A DNA stretch of 5,941 nucleotides from a bacterium (GTDB lineage: Bacteria > SM23-81 > DAOVCL01). Location of the stretch: the NCBI GenBank assembly GCA_029932675.1, contig JAOZPP010000103.1, forward strand, positions 1 to 5,941, written 5' to 3'. How positions within the stretch are numbered: the first letter of the stretch is position 1; every line of letters starts with the position of its first letter. The position numbers were made by a program, and so were the translations under genes. Shown piece by piece: positions 1 through 5,941 of the stretch. The notes under the pieces are model-generated. The model had not been told where the DNA came from. It saw only the letters and a list, made by a program, of their open reading frames with translations, and made no database searches.

Positions 1-2
1 AG

Positions 3-47
3 TTAAACTACCTTCCCCTCATTGTCAAGGACGAGGAGGTCATTTGA
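3..47 (+). CDS. Possible C-terminal tail of a plus-strand gene cut by the window edge
   Basis: Frame 3 of the plus strand reads LNYLPLIVKDEEVI and then TGA at 45-47. The composition is protein-like (hydrophobic run, then a charged tail). If real, the gene converges on the restriction-modification gene, whose stop codon at 54-56 on the other strand leaves a gap of only 6 bases. Fourteen codons are too few to identify a family. The alternative is that this is chance open frame, and no start or upstream context is available to decide. Confidence 0.3.
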   Translation, partial: LNYLPLIVKDEEVI

Positions 48-50
48 CCT
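37..50. repeat. Perfect 14-base inverted repeat between convergent stops
   Basis: The arms AGGTCA and TGACCT are perfect reverse complements separated by TT. The repeat spans the TGA of the possible plus-strand tail and begins 3 bases beyond the stop codon of the restriction-modification gene. A two-base loop is too tight for an RNA hairpin, so at best a four-pair-plus stem with a larger loop would form. There is no clear U-tract on either strand, so it is a poor intrinsic terminator. A binding site for a dimeric protein, or chance, are the other readings. Confidence 0.4.
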
Positions 51-53
51 TAT

Positions 54-3000
54 TTAAATTTTCACATCTACCGTATGTTTTTCAACTTCAGGATACAGAT
101 CATCTATCTCTTTTTGGATTTCTATGGTCTTTTTTAAGGCAGTAACAATCTTGCAGTAGTGTTTTATGTCATCAAGGGACAGCCTTCTCCCTTTCCTATC
201 TTTCAACCATTTGTGACAAACCTGATAGCCACCGATCTGATATTGCCAGACTTCTTTTGGAATTCCCTCAAAATTCTGGCTCGGATTTACATAGACACGC
301 CATTCTTTTTCATCATACCTTATTTTTTCCACTTTTTCATCTCCCTTGCCCTGGAATTTAGCAAGGGTGGGGTCAAGTCTTGATGATTTTAAAAGATGTA
401 GCTCAACAAGCCTTTTTCCATATTCTGCCATTTTGTTAAACAGATTGTAATCTTTCGTAAAGGGAATCCTTGGGAAATCGATCTTTAGGAACTCAGCGTA
501 TTTTGTGCGGTAGGTGTTGGAATAGAGGACTGCGTAGATGTAATAGAAAATCTCTTCTGGTGCTGGTGTTTTATCATAAGTTCTTGTTAGGGACTCGACA
601 AGCGTTTGATTTAGATTTGGCTTTTTGGAGCGATATGTTTTTGTTGACTCAAATATCATCATCATTGTGCCATTCGTGCCTCTTCTGGCGTGGCTCGGAG
701 AGTCTTCTGTGTCTGGGTAGAGGTAGAGAGGGAAGAGGTAGTTTATTTCTCTCGTTCTGTTTGAAACTGCGCACGATTCAACGATGTTTTCACAAACCAA
801 AGCATGATAAAATCCAACTTTGTTTTGCTGCCTGGTAGTCAACAGCCCCAAATTCTTCTCCAACATATGGCCCATAACTTCTAAAAGCGGTCTTTCAACA
901 ACTATATTTGTGTAAAAGATAGTCCTTTTATCAAAAGGACGATATAAAATCTCCGTAAAGTATTCGTCCCAATTTTCGTCTTTGGACAGAGCTTCTCGCG
1001 ATTTTCTGAGCTTAAATGTGCTGGTATCCTTTAATTTGAAAGATTGTTTAATGATTTCATCGGGCACTGATAGATTTCTAAACATAGCAATCCGCCTCTT
1101 TAAAGCTCTCATATCAAAATCAATTACAAACTTGTCTCGTGCAGTAACGACGCCCACGCAATTTACAGGAAAAATATCTGTTACCTTCCAGTATTTCTCA
1201 TAAATTTCTCTCCCTTTTTCTTCTCGTGGAACAAAGAAATAATAAGGACTTGTTGGATTTAGCTTTTTCCATGTGGTTGTTTTCATTCCATTTCCCAAAA
1301 GCCATTCATATTTTCCCTCTCGCAATCCCCAAATCTCTGAATGATATACCTTGCATTCTTTCTTTGCCCCCTTCTTTTTTATGAAAAGAGCGATAGCTAC
1401 CCCCTGTCGAATATCGAAAACATTCTCATCCTTAGAGCCATCAGGGCATTTCTCTTTTTTCAGGCTGTTGCCATGCAAGTCTAAGATATAAATCTCGTTG
1501 AAACTGCTCATCAAGGATTGCCGCATCCCTCGAAAGGTTGGATTATCCAGATAACTATGATTTGTGATAAATCCCAAAACTCCTTCCCCCGCCTGGTCTA
1601 TCTTCCACTGGGCAAAACGGATGAACTTGACATAATCGTCTTGAAGCCAAAGTTTTTTCTCACCTAAAGGCTTACCATCAACTCTATAATAGCCATCATC
1701 TTTACCTCCATCGGAGCGGACATAGCCTTCTTTCAACAAATCCTCCATCCATTCCCCCACATTTGCAGATATTCGCGAATACGGGGGATTACCGAGTATG
1801 ACCAGAATAGGTTTTTCTTTTTTTACTTCTCCTGCCAAATGGGATTCCTCGGAGAGCGAGGCCATACCAGGAAGCTCGGTTTGGGCGAGCTCCTCCATCT
1901 CCAAAGTATTGGTGAGGTAGAGTTTGAACCTGTCATCCTCTGCGAGTTTGTAGCCCAACTCTTCCAGAAGAAAGGACATCTTCAGATGGCCCACTGCATA
2001 GGGGGCCATCATCAGTTCAAAGGCGTAGAAGTTTCTCAATATGTGCTCTTTGATCAAACTCTTCCTTCCGCCTTCCCCGTATTTGAAGACGAATTCCTCC
2101 ATTGCCAACTTGGCTGCTTCAGCCAAGAAGGTAAGAGTCCCTGCCGCGGGGTCTAAGACGGTAACCGACTCACTGGCGAACCCATCCGCTCTGTTGAAAT
2201 GTTCCTTCAGAATATGATGCAAGGAACGGACGATATAGGAGACCACTGGCTCTGGCGTATAATAGACCCCTCTCTTTTCCCTCGTTCGAGGGTCGTATTC
2301 AGCCAAGAATGTCTCATAAAAATGAACAATAGGATCTTTGCCCTTGCCTTCGTGAAAATATTGGTGGAGGATATTTCTTACATCAGTAACGGCCAAGACT
2401 TCTGAAATGTCATCAATAATCCATTCCATCTGCTGGGGTAAATCGCCGAGGGAGATGAAACTAAAGACATCTCTCAAAATTCCAATGGTATGTGGTATGT
2501 TATCGTAGGCGAGTTTCCTATTGAAGCTGTTCTCTGATCGGGTGCGGGCGGCAAAAAGGCCGTAGGTGATGGTTTGGGAGTAAAGGTCGGCAAATTCCTC
2601 TTTGGAGAGGCCGCTGATGAGAAATTTCCTGAATGCCTCATAAAAACCTACAATAAATCCCTTTCCCGTCTTTTCCTCTTCTTTTAGCTCCTCCGCAACA
2701 ACCTCATCCTTTAAAAAGCGTGTCCGCTTGGCTAATTCCACTGCCAGGGTTTTGGCATCATAGACTTTAGGCAAAGAGAAGGAGAAAAATTTCTCCAGTA
2801 GGGTTAACATCTTTATCTCCCCATCTCTTTCTACCGGTGGGATCTTCCCAAGTTTAAGCATGGTGAATGGCCTGGCGATAAGGACTTTATCTAATAGATT
2901 GCCGTTGCGGTAAAGTCTGAATTCAAAGAAGTTGGTTAGGATCAAATTTGGGAAGGTGTGCAGATAACGTTTCAACTGCTCTGAAGTCTCTACCTGATCC

Positions 3001-3257
3001 AAATACTCAACTGTTGGTGCTTTGGCCTCAACATATCCCACGATATGCTGTGATCCATCCCAGATTCTGAAATCAGGATTGCCGGCTTCGGTTTTCTTCG
3101 GTAGCGTGGTTATCTGGATTTTTCTGCCGGAACGGAGGGGAATGGCTGTCTTCGCATATTCATTCAAGAGCGCCGCAAGGGCAGAGTAATAGCTTTCTTC
3201 TCTGGCATCTCCTCGATTGCTAATTTCAGATATTCTCTTCAAATACGATTTGAGCAT
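54..3257 (-). CDS. Single-chain restriction-modification enzyme (nuclease + N6-adenine methyltransferase + Type ISP-like specificity domain)
   Basis: This protein of 1067 residues should both methylate adenine in a specific DNA site, using S-adenosylmethionine, and cut unmodified DNA. Seen in order: a PD-(D/E)xK nuclease core with P61-D62 and E77-A-K79, followed by a conserved-looking SEQLKRYL helix (92-99); a helical linker (about 180-325); methyltransferase motif X around GVYYTPEPVV (330-339); motif I DPAAGTLTF (369-377); motif IV NPPY (490-493), the catalytic signature of amino-methyltransferases; then YRPFDKR (772-778), YRTKYAEFLKIDFPRIP (916-932) and a C-terminal block with NFEGIPKEVW and IGGYQVCHKWLKDRKGR (995-1024). 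These last blocks match the Type ISP specificity region as I know it. Classical Type ISP enzymes are about 1600 residues and carry a helicase between nuclease and methyltransferase; I see no Walker A motif here, so architecture is closer to Type IIG. The start is supported by a fitting N-terminus and a GGAAAG site 6 bases upstream. No frameshift or truncation is visible and all key motifs are present, so it is probably active. Confidence 0.93.
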   Translation of the reverse strand: MLKSYLKRISEISNRGDAREESYYSALAALLNEYAKTAIPLRSGRKIQITTLPKKTEAGNPDFRIWDGSQHIVGYVEAKAPTVEYLDQVETSEQLKRYLHTFPNLILTNFFEFRLYRNGNLLDKVLIARPFTMLKLGKIPPVERDGEIKMLTLLEKFFSFSLPKVYDAKTLAVELAKRTRFLKDEVVAEELKEEEKTGKGFIVGFYEAFRKFLISGLSKEEFADLYSQTITYGLFAARTRSENSFNRKLAYDNIPHTIGILRDVFSFISLGDLPQQMEWIIDDISEVLAVTDVRNILHQYFHEGKGKDPIVHFYETFLAEYDPRTREKRGVYYTPEPVVSYIVRSLHHILKEHFNRADGFASESVTVLDPAAGTLTFLAEAAKLAMEEFVFKYGEGGRKSLIKEHILRNFYAFELMMAPYAVGHLKMSFLLEELGYKLAEDDRFKLYLTNTLEMEELAQTELPGMASLSEESHLAGEVKKEKPILVILGNPPYSRISANVGEWMEDLLKEGYVRSDGGKDDGYYRVDGKPLGEKKLWLQDDYVKFIRFAQWKIDQAGEGVLGFITNHSYLDNPTFRGMRQSLMSSFNEIYILDLHGNSLKKEKCPDGSKDENVFDIRQGVAIALFIKKKGAKKECKVYHSEIWGLREGKYEWLLGNGMKTTTWKKLNPTSPYYFFVPREEKGREIYEKYWKVTDIFPVNCVGVVTARDKFVIDFDMRALKRRIAMFRNLSVPDEIIKQSFKLKDTSTFKLRKSREALSKDENWDEYFTEILYRPFDKRTIFYTNIVVERPLLEVMGHMLEKNLGLLTTRQQNKVGFYHALVCENIVESCAVSNRTREINYLFPLYLYPDTEDSPSHARRGTNGTMMMIFESTKTYRSKKPNLNQTLVESLTRTYDKTPAPEEIFYYIYAVLYSNTYRTKYAEFLKIDFPRIPFTKDYNLFNKMAEYGKRLVELHLLKSSRLDPTLAKFQGKGDEKVEKIRYDEKEWRVYVNPSQNFEGIPKEVWQYQIGGYQVCHKWLKDRKGRRLSLDDIKHYCKIVTALKKTIEIQKEIDDLYPEVEKHTVDVKI

Positions 3258-3526
3258 TTTAGTCTTTCCAATAACCCTTGGTTCTCAAGCAGGATATGGC
3301 ACTCAAAGCCATTCTCACCATGATAATAAGTGGCCAAATTTTCTGATCTGACCGTGGGAGAACAGGGTTCTACCACGCCGTTATTGAGGATGGAGATATT
3401 TCCGATATGAACAGAATCCATTTTTTGAGGGGGTTCGAAGTGAATATAAACAGATTGTTTTTCAAAATCAAGCCAAATAAGGAGCTGCTCTATGGGGAGG
3501 TTTTTCGGCAAGATAACAGGATTCAT
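3239..3526 (-). CDS. Small hypothetical protein overlapping the 5' end of the restriction-modification gene
   Basis: I do not recognise this 95-residue protein. It has no signal peptide, membrane segment, helix-turn-helix or nuclease motif that I can see, so it is not an obvious controller (C) protein. The N-terminal half has a possible beta pattern (LLIWLDF, SVYIHF), and the C-terminal half is richer in conserved-looking polar residues (YYHGENGFECHILLENQGLLERLK, split here as residues 67-74 and 75-90) and contains 3 cysteines. Codon choice looks natural rather than like a shadow frame. It shares 19 bases with the downstream gene in a different frame, an arrangement typical of co-transcribed, translationally coupled genes. 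Weak points: an in-frame TAG lies 3 bases before the ATG, and the only purine run (GGGG) abuts the ATG directly, so the start is poor. It may therefore be a remnant of a longer gene. It also overlaps, antisense, the implausible upstream extension of the lipoprotein frame. Confidence 0.5.
   Translation of the reverse strand: MNPVILPKNLPIEQLLIWLDFEKQSVYIHFEPPQKMDSVHIGNISILNNGVVEPCSPTVRSENLATYYHGENGFECHILLENQGLLERLKCSNRI
3264..3269 (-). promoter_or_regulatory. Ribosome binding site of the restriction-modification gene
   Basis: On the minus strand GGAAAG precedes the ATG at 3257 by 6 bases. It is an imperfect but well-spaced Shine-Dalgarno, and it decides this ATG over later in-frame ones. It lies inside the last codons of the small upstream ORF, so translation of that ORF would pass over it and could couple the two. 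Confidence 0.6.
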
Positions 3527-3574
3527 CCCCTAAATTCCGTCTATCAAAAGGGTGTCTCTATCGGGTTAGAGAGC

Positions 3575-3603
3575 TTGACATTTAGCTTCCTTAAGGGTAT
3601 TTT
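3575..3603 (+). promoter_or_regulatory. Predicted sigma-70 promoter of the lipoprotein gene
   Basis: A perfect -35 TTGACA (3575-3580) is followed by a 17-base spacer and a -10 TATTTT (3598-3603), four of six matching TATAAT. Transcription would be expected to begin about 7 bases downstream, at roughly 3610-3611, which is the ATG of the lipoprotein gene. The only SD-like run upstream, AAGGG (3593-3597), ends 13 bases before the ATG and lies partly inside the spacer, so it would not be in this transcript. I saw no equally good promoter facing the other way. Confidence 0.6.
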
Positions 3604-3610
3604 AAAACAG

Positions 3611-5674
3611 ATGAAAGCAAACTACATCATCTTACTGTTCCTCCTTCTCTCCTGTGCCCACCATCCTCCTCCAATTAATAATGAAGCGGTAGAGCATTAT
3701 ACGGCTGGTGTGGAGCTATACAAGAAGGGGAGGGTGGAGGGGGCGACGAAGGAGTTGGAGCAGGCCGTTAGGTTAGATCCCAATTTTGCCCCTGCTCATA
3801 ATCTCCTGGGTGAGCTCTATCGGAGGAGAGGAGACCTCTTGAGCAGGGCCAAATCGGAAAAGGAACTGAGGAAAGCAACCAGGCTTGAACCACTAAACTC
3901 CAAGTATCATCTCAACTTAGGCCTTACCTTGCTCAAGAGGGGATTTCAACACTTAGCCCTCAAGGAGTTTAAGAGGGCATTTGAACTGGATTCCCTCTGC
4001 TTTGAAGCACCCTATCAGATAGGCCTCATCTGGGAGAGAGAGGGCCTAAAGATCTTTGACCGGGGGGATTTCCTCAAGGCCAAGAAAGCATTTGAATCCG
4101 CCCAGAAGGTTGATCCCACATCCCCTGAAATCTATTATCACCTCGGCCTCTGCTTTTTAGAACTGAAGGAGTATAGGATGGCTGAGCTCAAACTCCATTG
4201 GGCCACAGAGCTCGACTCCACCCTCTGCAAGGCCCATCTACTTTTGGGGTATCTCTATCACAAGATAAGAAGGGAGGAGGAAGCTGCAAGGGAGTTTGAG
4301 AGAGCCTTCCGCTGGATGCTAACAGCCGAGGAGATAGTCCCCTATAGGAGCATTAGGCTGGTAGCCAGCAGAGAGGAGTGGAAGAAGTTCCAAGGGTTAC
4401 CCTGGAGCCGGAGGAAGGGATTCCTCCACCGTTTCTGGAAGGAGAGAGACCCCACCCCAACCACAGCTATAAACGAAAGACAGATCGAGCACTACAGCAG
4501 AGTCACCTACGCCAACCTGCACTTTTCCGTCCCTCAAGAGGACCTGCCGGGTTGGAGGACAAGGAGGGGGGAGGTTTGCATCAGGTACGGCGAGCCCACC
4601 TCCCAGAGATGGGTGATGCCCGATGTGACCATCAAATCGGGCCTCATCCCCCCTAAATGGGTCTGGTCCTACTCAAACCTCCCCCAACCAGTAGAGCTGA
4701 CCTTTGCGGATGATTACCTCAATGGGAACTACGACATCCCCTATCCGGCGAGGAATTGGAATCCAAGGGATTATCGGAAAAGCACAGGAGCCCTCCTCGC
4801 CTCCCTCACCAATACCCTTCCCCAATACTACAGCTATGACTACGGGGGTGAACTCCTCAGATACCTCTGTTACGTCTATCAATTCCGGGGGGAAGAGGGG
4901 AGGACCGATGTGGAGGTCTATTTGGGTATCTCCCCCGCAGAGCTTGATTTTGTAAAAGATAATGAAGATCTCCCTGTGGCCAAGGTGAAGAAGAGAATAG
5001 CGGTATTTGACAGCCTTTGGAAGGATCTGGAGAGGATAGCTGAGGATGTCGAGTTTCGGCTCCCCTCTACACAGACGGCCAATCCTAACCTGATGGTTGT
5101 GGACAGATCTTCCCTTTCCCTCCCCCCAGGTAGGTATAATTTAGCGCTGAACATCAAGGACCTCAACTCAAAGAACTTGGGGATAAGGAAGCTTCCTTTA
5201 AAGGTGAAGGATTTTCGAGGGGAAAACCTTCTGTTAAGCGACCTCGCTTTGGTGGAGAAATCCCGTCCGCGCAAGGGGGAGGATAAATTCGGAAGGGGCG
5301 AATTGCACCTCATTCCTCGATTTTCCTCCCAATACCATAGAAACCAATCCCCCTATCTCTACTACGAAATCTACAACTTGAAGAGGGCCCCCTTTACCAA
5401 CTATAGGTTAAGCTATGAGATTGCCTTGGTTACCCAGCCTCGGAGCAGGTTCTCCTCCCTCTGGGATGGGTTGAAATCGGTCATCCGGCGCAAGCGGTGG
5501 GAATCCATCGTCCAATCCACCCTCAATCAGGGGAGGTCAGTGGATGAGGTTGGTTATTTGGAGGTCGATATGAGCAGGGCAAGGAAGGGTAGATACAGGC
5601 TAACACTAAAGGTGGAGGACCTGAACAGTGGCCAAACCGCGGAGGGAAAGGTGGAATTCACTATTGTTGATTAG
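3611..5674 (+). CDS. TPR-containing GWxTD-domain lipoprotein
   Basis: Predicted 687-residue envelope lipoprotein. The N-terminus MKANYIILLFLLLSC has a Lys, a hydrophobic core and a lipobox LLSC; Cys15 would be lipidated and the rest exported. This signal sequence is why I choose 3611 rather than the first in-frame ATG at 3407. About six tetratricopeptide repeats follow: roughly 26-59, 60-96, 97-130, 131-170 (with an insertion), 171-204 and 205-238, several ending in the usual DP. Then comes a block typical of GWxTD proteins: FLHRFWKERDPTP (271-283), NER..EHY.RV.YAN (288-302) and the signature GWRTRRGEVCIRYGEP (314-329), where the Asp of GWxTD is Arg. The C-terminal half looks beta-rich, with PPGRYNL (505-511), LLSDLAL (541-547), a PYLYYEIYNL strand (581-590) and a last PGxY-like strand pair (KGRYRLTL, 659-666). 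The TPRs suggest a role in protein-protein interaction; the function of the GWxTD domain is not established to my knowledge. The frame is intact and ends in TAG. Confidence 0.9.
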   Translation: MKANYIILLFLLLSCAHHPPPINNEAVEHYTAGVELYKKGRVEGATKELEQAVRLDPNFAPAHNLLGELYRRRGDLLSRAKSEKELRKATRLEPLNSKYHLNLGLTLLKRGFQHLALKEFKRAFELDSLCFEAPYQIGLIWEREGLKIFDRGDFLKAKKAFESAQKVDPTSPEIYYHLGLCFLELKEYRMAELKLHWATELDSTLCKAHLLLGYLYHKIRREEEAAREFERAFRWMLTAEEIVPYRSIRLVASREEWKKFQGLPWSRRKGFLHRFWKERDPTPTTAINERQIEHYSRVTYANLHFSVPQEDLPGWRTRRGEVCIRYGEPTSQRWVMPDVTIKSGLIPPKWVWSYSNLPQPVELTFADDYLNGNYDIPYPARNWNPRDYRKSTGALLASLTNTLPQYYSYDYGGELLRYLCYVYQFRGEEGRTDVEVYLGISPAELDFVKDNEDLPVAKVKKRIAVFDSLWKDLERIAEDVEFRLPSTQTANPNLMVVDRSSLSLPPGRYNLALNIKDLNSKNLGIRKLPLKVKDFRGENLLLSDLALVEKSRPRKGEDKFGRGELHLIPRFSSQYHRNQSPYLYYEIYNLKRAPFTNYRLSYEIALVTQPRSRFSSLWDGLKSVIRRKRWESIVQSTLNQGRSVDEVGYLEVDMSRARKGRYRLTLKVEDLNSGQTAEGKVEFTIVD

Positions 5675-5740
5675 AGGACCGTGGACTTTAGGCGGCGTAT
5701 ACAAACAACCCAATAAGTGCCGCGGATTACACAGATAGAA

Positions 5741-5760
5741 CACTTCACTTTTTTGAAGTG
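5741..5760. repeat. Hairpin-forming inverted repeat downstream of the lipoprotein gene
   Basis: Arms CACTTCA (5741-5747) and TGAAGTG (5754-5760) are perfect complements around the six-base loop CTTTTT. It lies 66 bases after the lipoprotein stop codon, so it could mark the transcript end. The stem is only 7 pairs, moderately AT-rich, and is followed by CCAGTG rather than a U-tract, so I do not call it an intrinsic terminator. Confidence 0.4.
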
Positions 5761-5875
5761 CCAGTGCCCCCCTTCCAGGTCTTCGACCCTTCTCCCATAA
5801 TCGTTGATCAGCTTCTACCAATTTCGCTGCAGGAGAAAGGATCTATATAGAGCGGTTACCATGTGGGGCATCAAC

Positions 5876-5900
5876 CAGCAATCTCGAAAAGAGGTTGCTG
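5876..5900. repeat. 10-pair inverted repeat with GAAAA loop
   Basis: Arms CAGCAATCTC (5876-5885) and GAGGTTGCTG (5891-5900) pair over all ten positions, nine Watson-Crick and one U-G wobble in the plus-strand RNA, around loop GAAAA. It is the strongest hairpin in the window. On the plus strand it is followed by AAAAA and on the minus strand it is preceded by TTTTT, so neither orientation gives the stem-then-U pattern of an intrinsic terminator. The right arm runs into GAAAAAGTC; this combined motif resembles the ends of some insertion sequences (inference from memory). Confidence 0.5.
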
Positions 5901-5941
5901 AAAAAGTCGGCTCATGAGAGAAGGGTTTAACCCCCTCGGGT

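Larger units (their letters stand above)
5675..5941. other. Region without a convincing gene after the lipoprotein
   Basis: No start with a ribosome binding site and a sizeable frame was found on either strand. The longest frames are short: an 18-codon plus-strand ORF from ATG 5861 to TGA 5917 with no nearby Shine-Dalgarno, and two minus-strand frames between about 5674 and 5821. One of these is open for 47 codons without an ATG and reads like protein. The stretch also contains the inverted repeats listed separately. It looks like spacer DNA with possible decayed or mobile sequence, and continues beyond the window. Confidence 0.6.

Noticed and set aside
470-838. 122-codon plus-strand frame and similar frames at 159-383, 982-1203, 1839-2156 and 2199-2405
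   Set aside because: All lie antisense within the restriction-modification gene, whose motifs are unmistakable; their composition is that of shadow frames.
54-3257. Assignment to BREX PglX or DISARM DrmMI methyltransferase
   Set aside because: The N-terminal PD-(D/E)xK nuclease and the Type ISP-like C-terminal block fit a stand-alone restriction-modification enzyme, and no other BREX or DISARM gene is in the window.
3407-3610. N-terminal extension of the lipoprotein frame to an ATG at 3407
   Set aside because: It would place a lipoprotein signal sequence 68 residues inside the protein, has no family-like content, lies upstream of the predicted promoter and overlaps the minus-strand ORF.
4378-5313. 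Frames on both strands within the lipoprotein gene (4378-4656, 4673-4882, 4704-4955, 4918-5313)
   Set aside because: They overlap the well-supported GWxTD coding frame and show low-complexity Pro/Gly/Ser/Arg composition typical of out-of-frame translation.
5606-5821. 71-codon minus-strand ORF starting at TTG 5821
   Set aside because: It overlaps the 3' end of the lipoprotein gene, has a TTG start without a Shine-Dalgarno and matches no family I know. The alternative minus frame in the same place looks more protein-like.
5861-5917. 18-codon plus-strand ORF from ATG 5861
   Set aside because: It has no well-placed ribosome binding site (the AGGAG at 5831-5835 is over 20 bases away) and it runs through the hairpin at 5876-5900.
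5923-5933. Inverted repeat GGGTT-T-AACCC
   Set aside because: Five-base arms with a one-base loop are too short to form a hairpin and are expected by chance; the neighbouring CTCATGAG palindrome is likewise unremarkable.

Overview
The window holds two large genes transcribed divergently from a short shared region at about 3527-3610, a small unrecognised open reading frame beside them, and thin flanks. Leftward (minus strand) runs a 1067-residue single-chain restriction-modification enzyme: an N-terminal PD-(D/E)xK nuclease, then a gamma-class N6-adenine methyltransferase, then a C-terminal specificity domain of the Type ISP kind. The RecA-like helicase of classical Type ISP enzymes is missing. 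A 95-codon ORF of unknown function lies directly upstream on the same strand and overlaps its 5' end by 19 bases.

Rightward (plus strand) runs a 687-residue predicted lipoprotein with about six tetratricopeptide repeats and a C-terminal GWxTD-type domain. Its reading frame is open 68 codons further upstream, but the lipoprotein signal sequence fixes the likely start at 3611. A near-consensus sigma-70 promoter ends only 7 bases before that ATG and no well-placed Shine-Dalgarno is visible, so a leaderless or nearly leaderless transcript is possible.

Flanks: bases 3-47 may hold the last 14 codons of a plus-strand gene converging on the restriction-modification gene, with a 14-base palindrome across its stop codon. 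Bases 5675-5941 hold no convincing gene. They contain two hairpin-capable inverted repeats, a motif resembling an insertion-sequence end, and a short protein-like minus-strand segment that may be a gene relic.

Organism: a bacterium, judged by the lipobox and sigma-70-type promoter. From general knowledge, GWxTD proteins with TPRs are commonest in Bacteroidetes/FCB-related, Acidobacteria-like and uncultured candidate phyla. The proteins are rich in K, E and R, and arginine is often AGG/AGA in the lipoprotein gene, which fits a thermophilic or deep-branching lineage but does not prove one. No rRNA, tRNA, CRISPR array or complete mobile element was seen. The two large genes look functionally unrelated: a defence island gene set next to a cell-envelope gene. 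I see no complete novel multi-gene system. The most unusual items are the unrecognised small ORF coupled to the restriction-modification gene and the leaderless-looking promoter.
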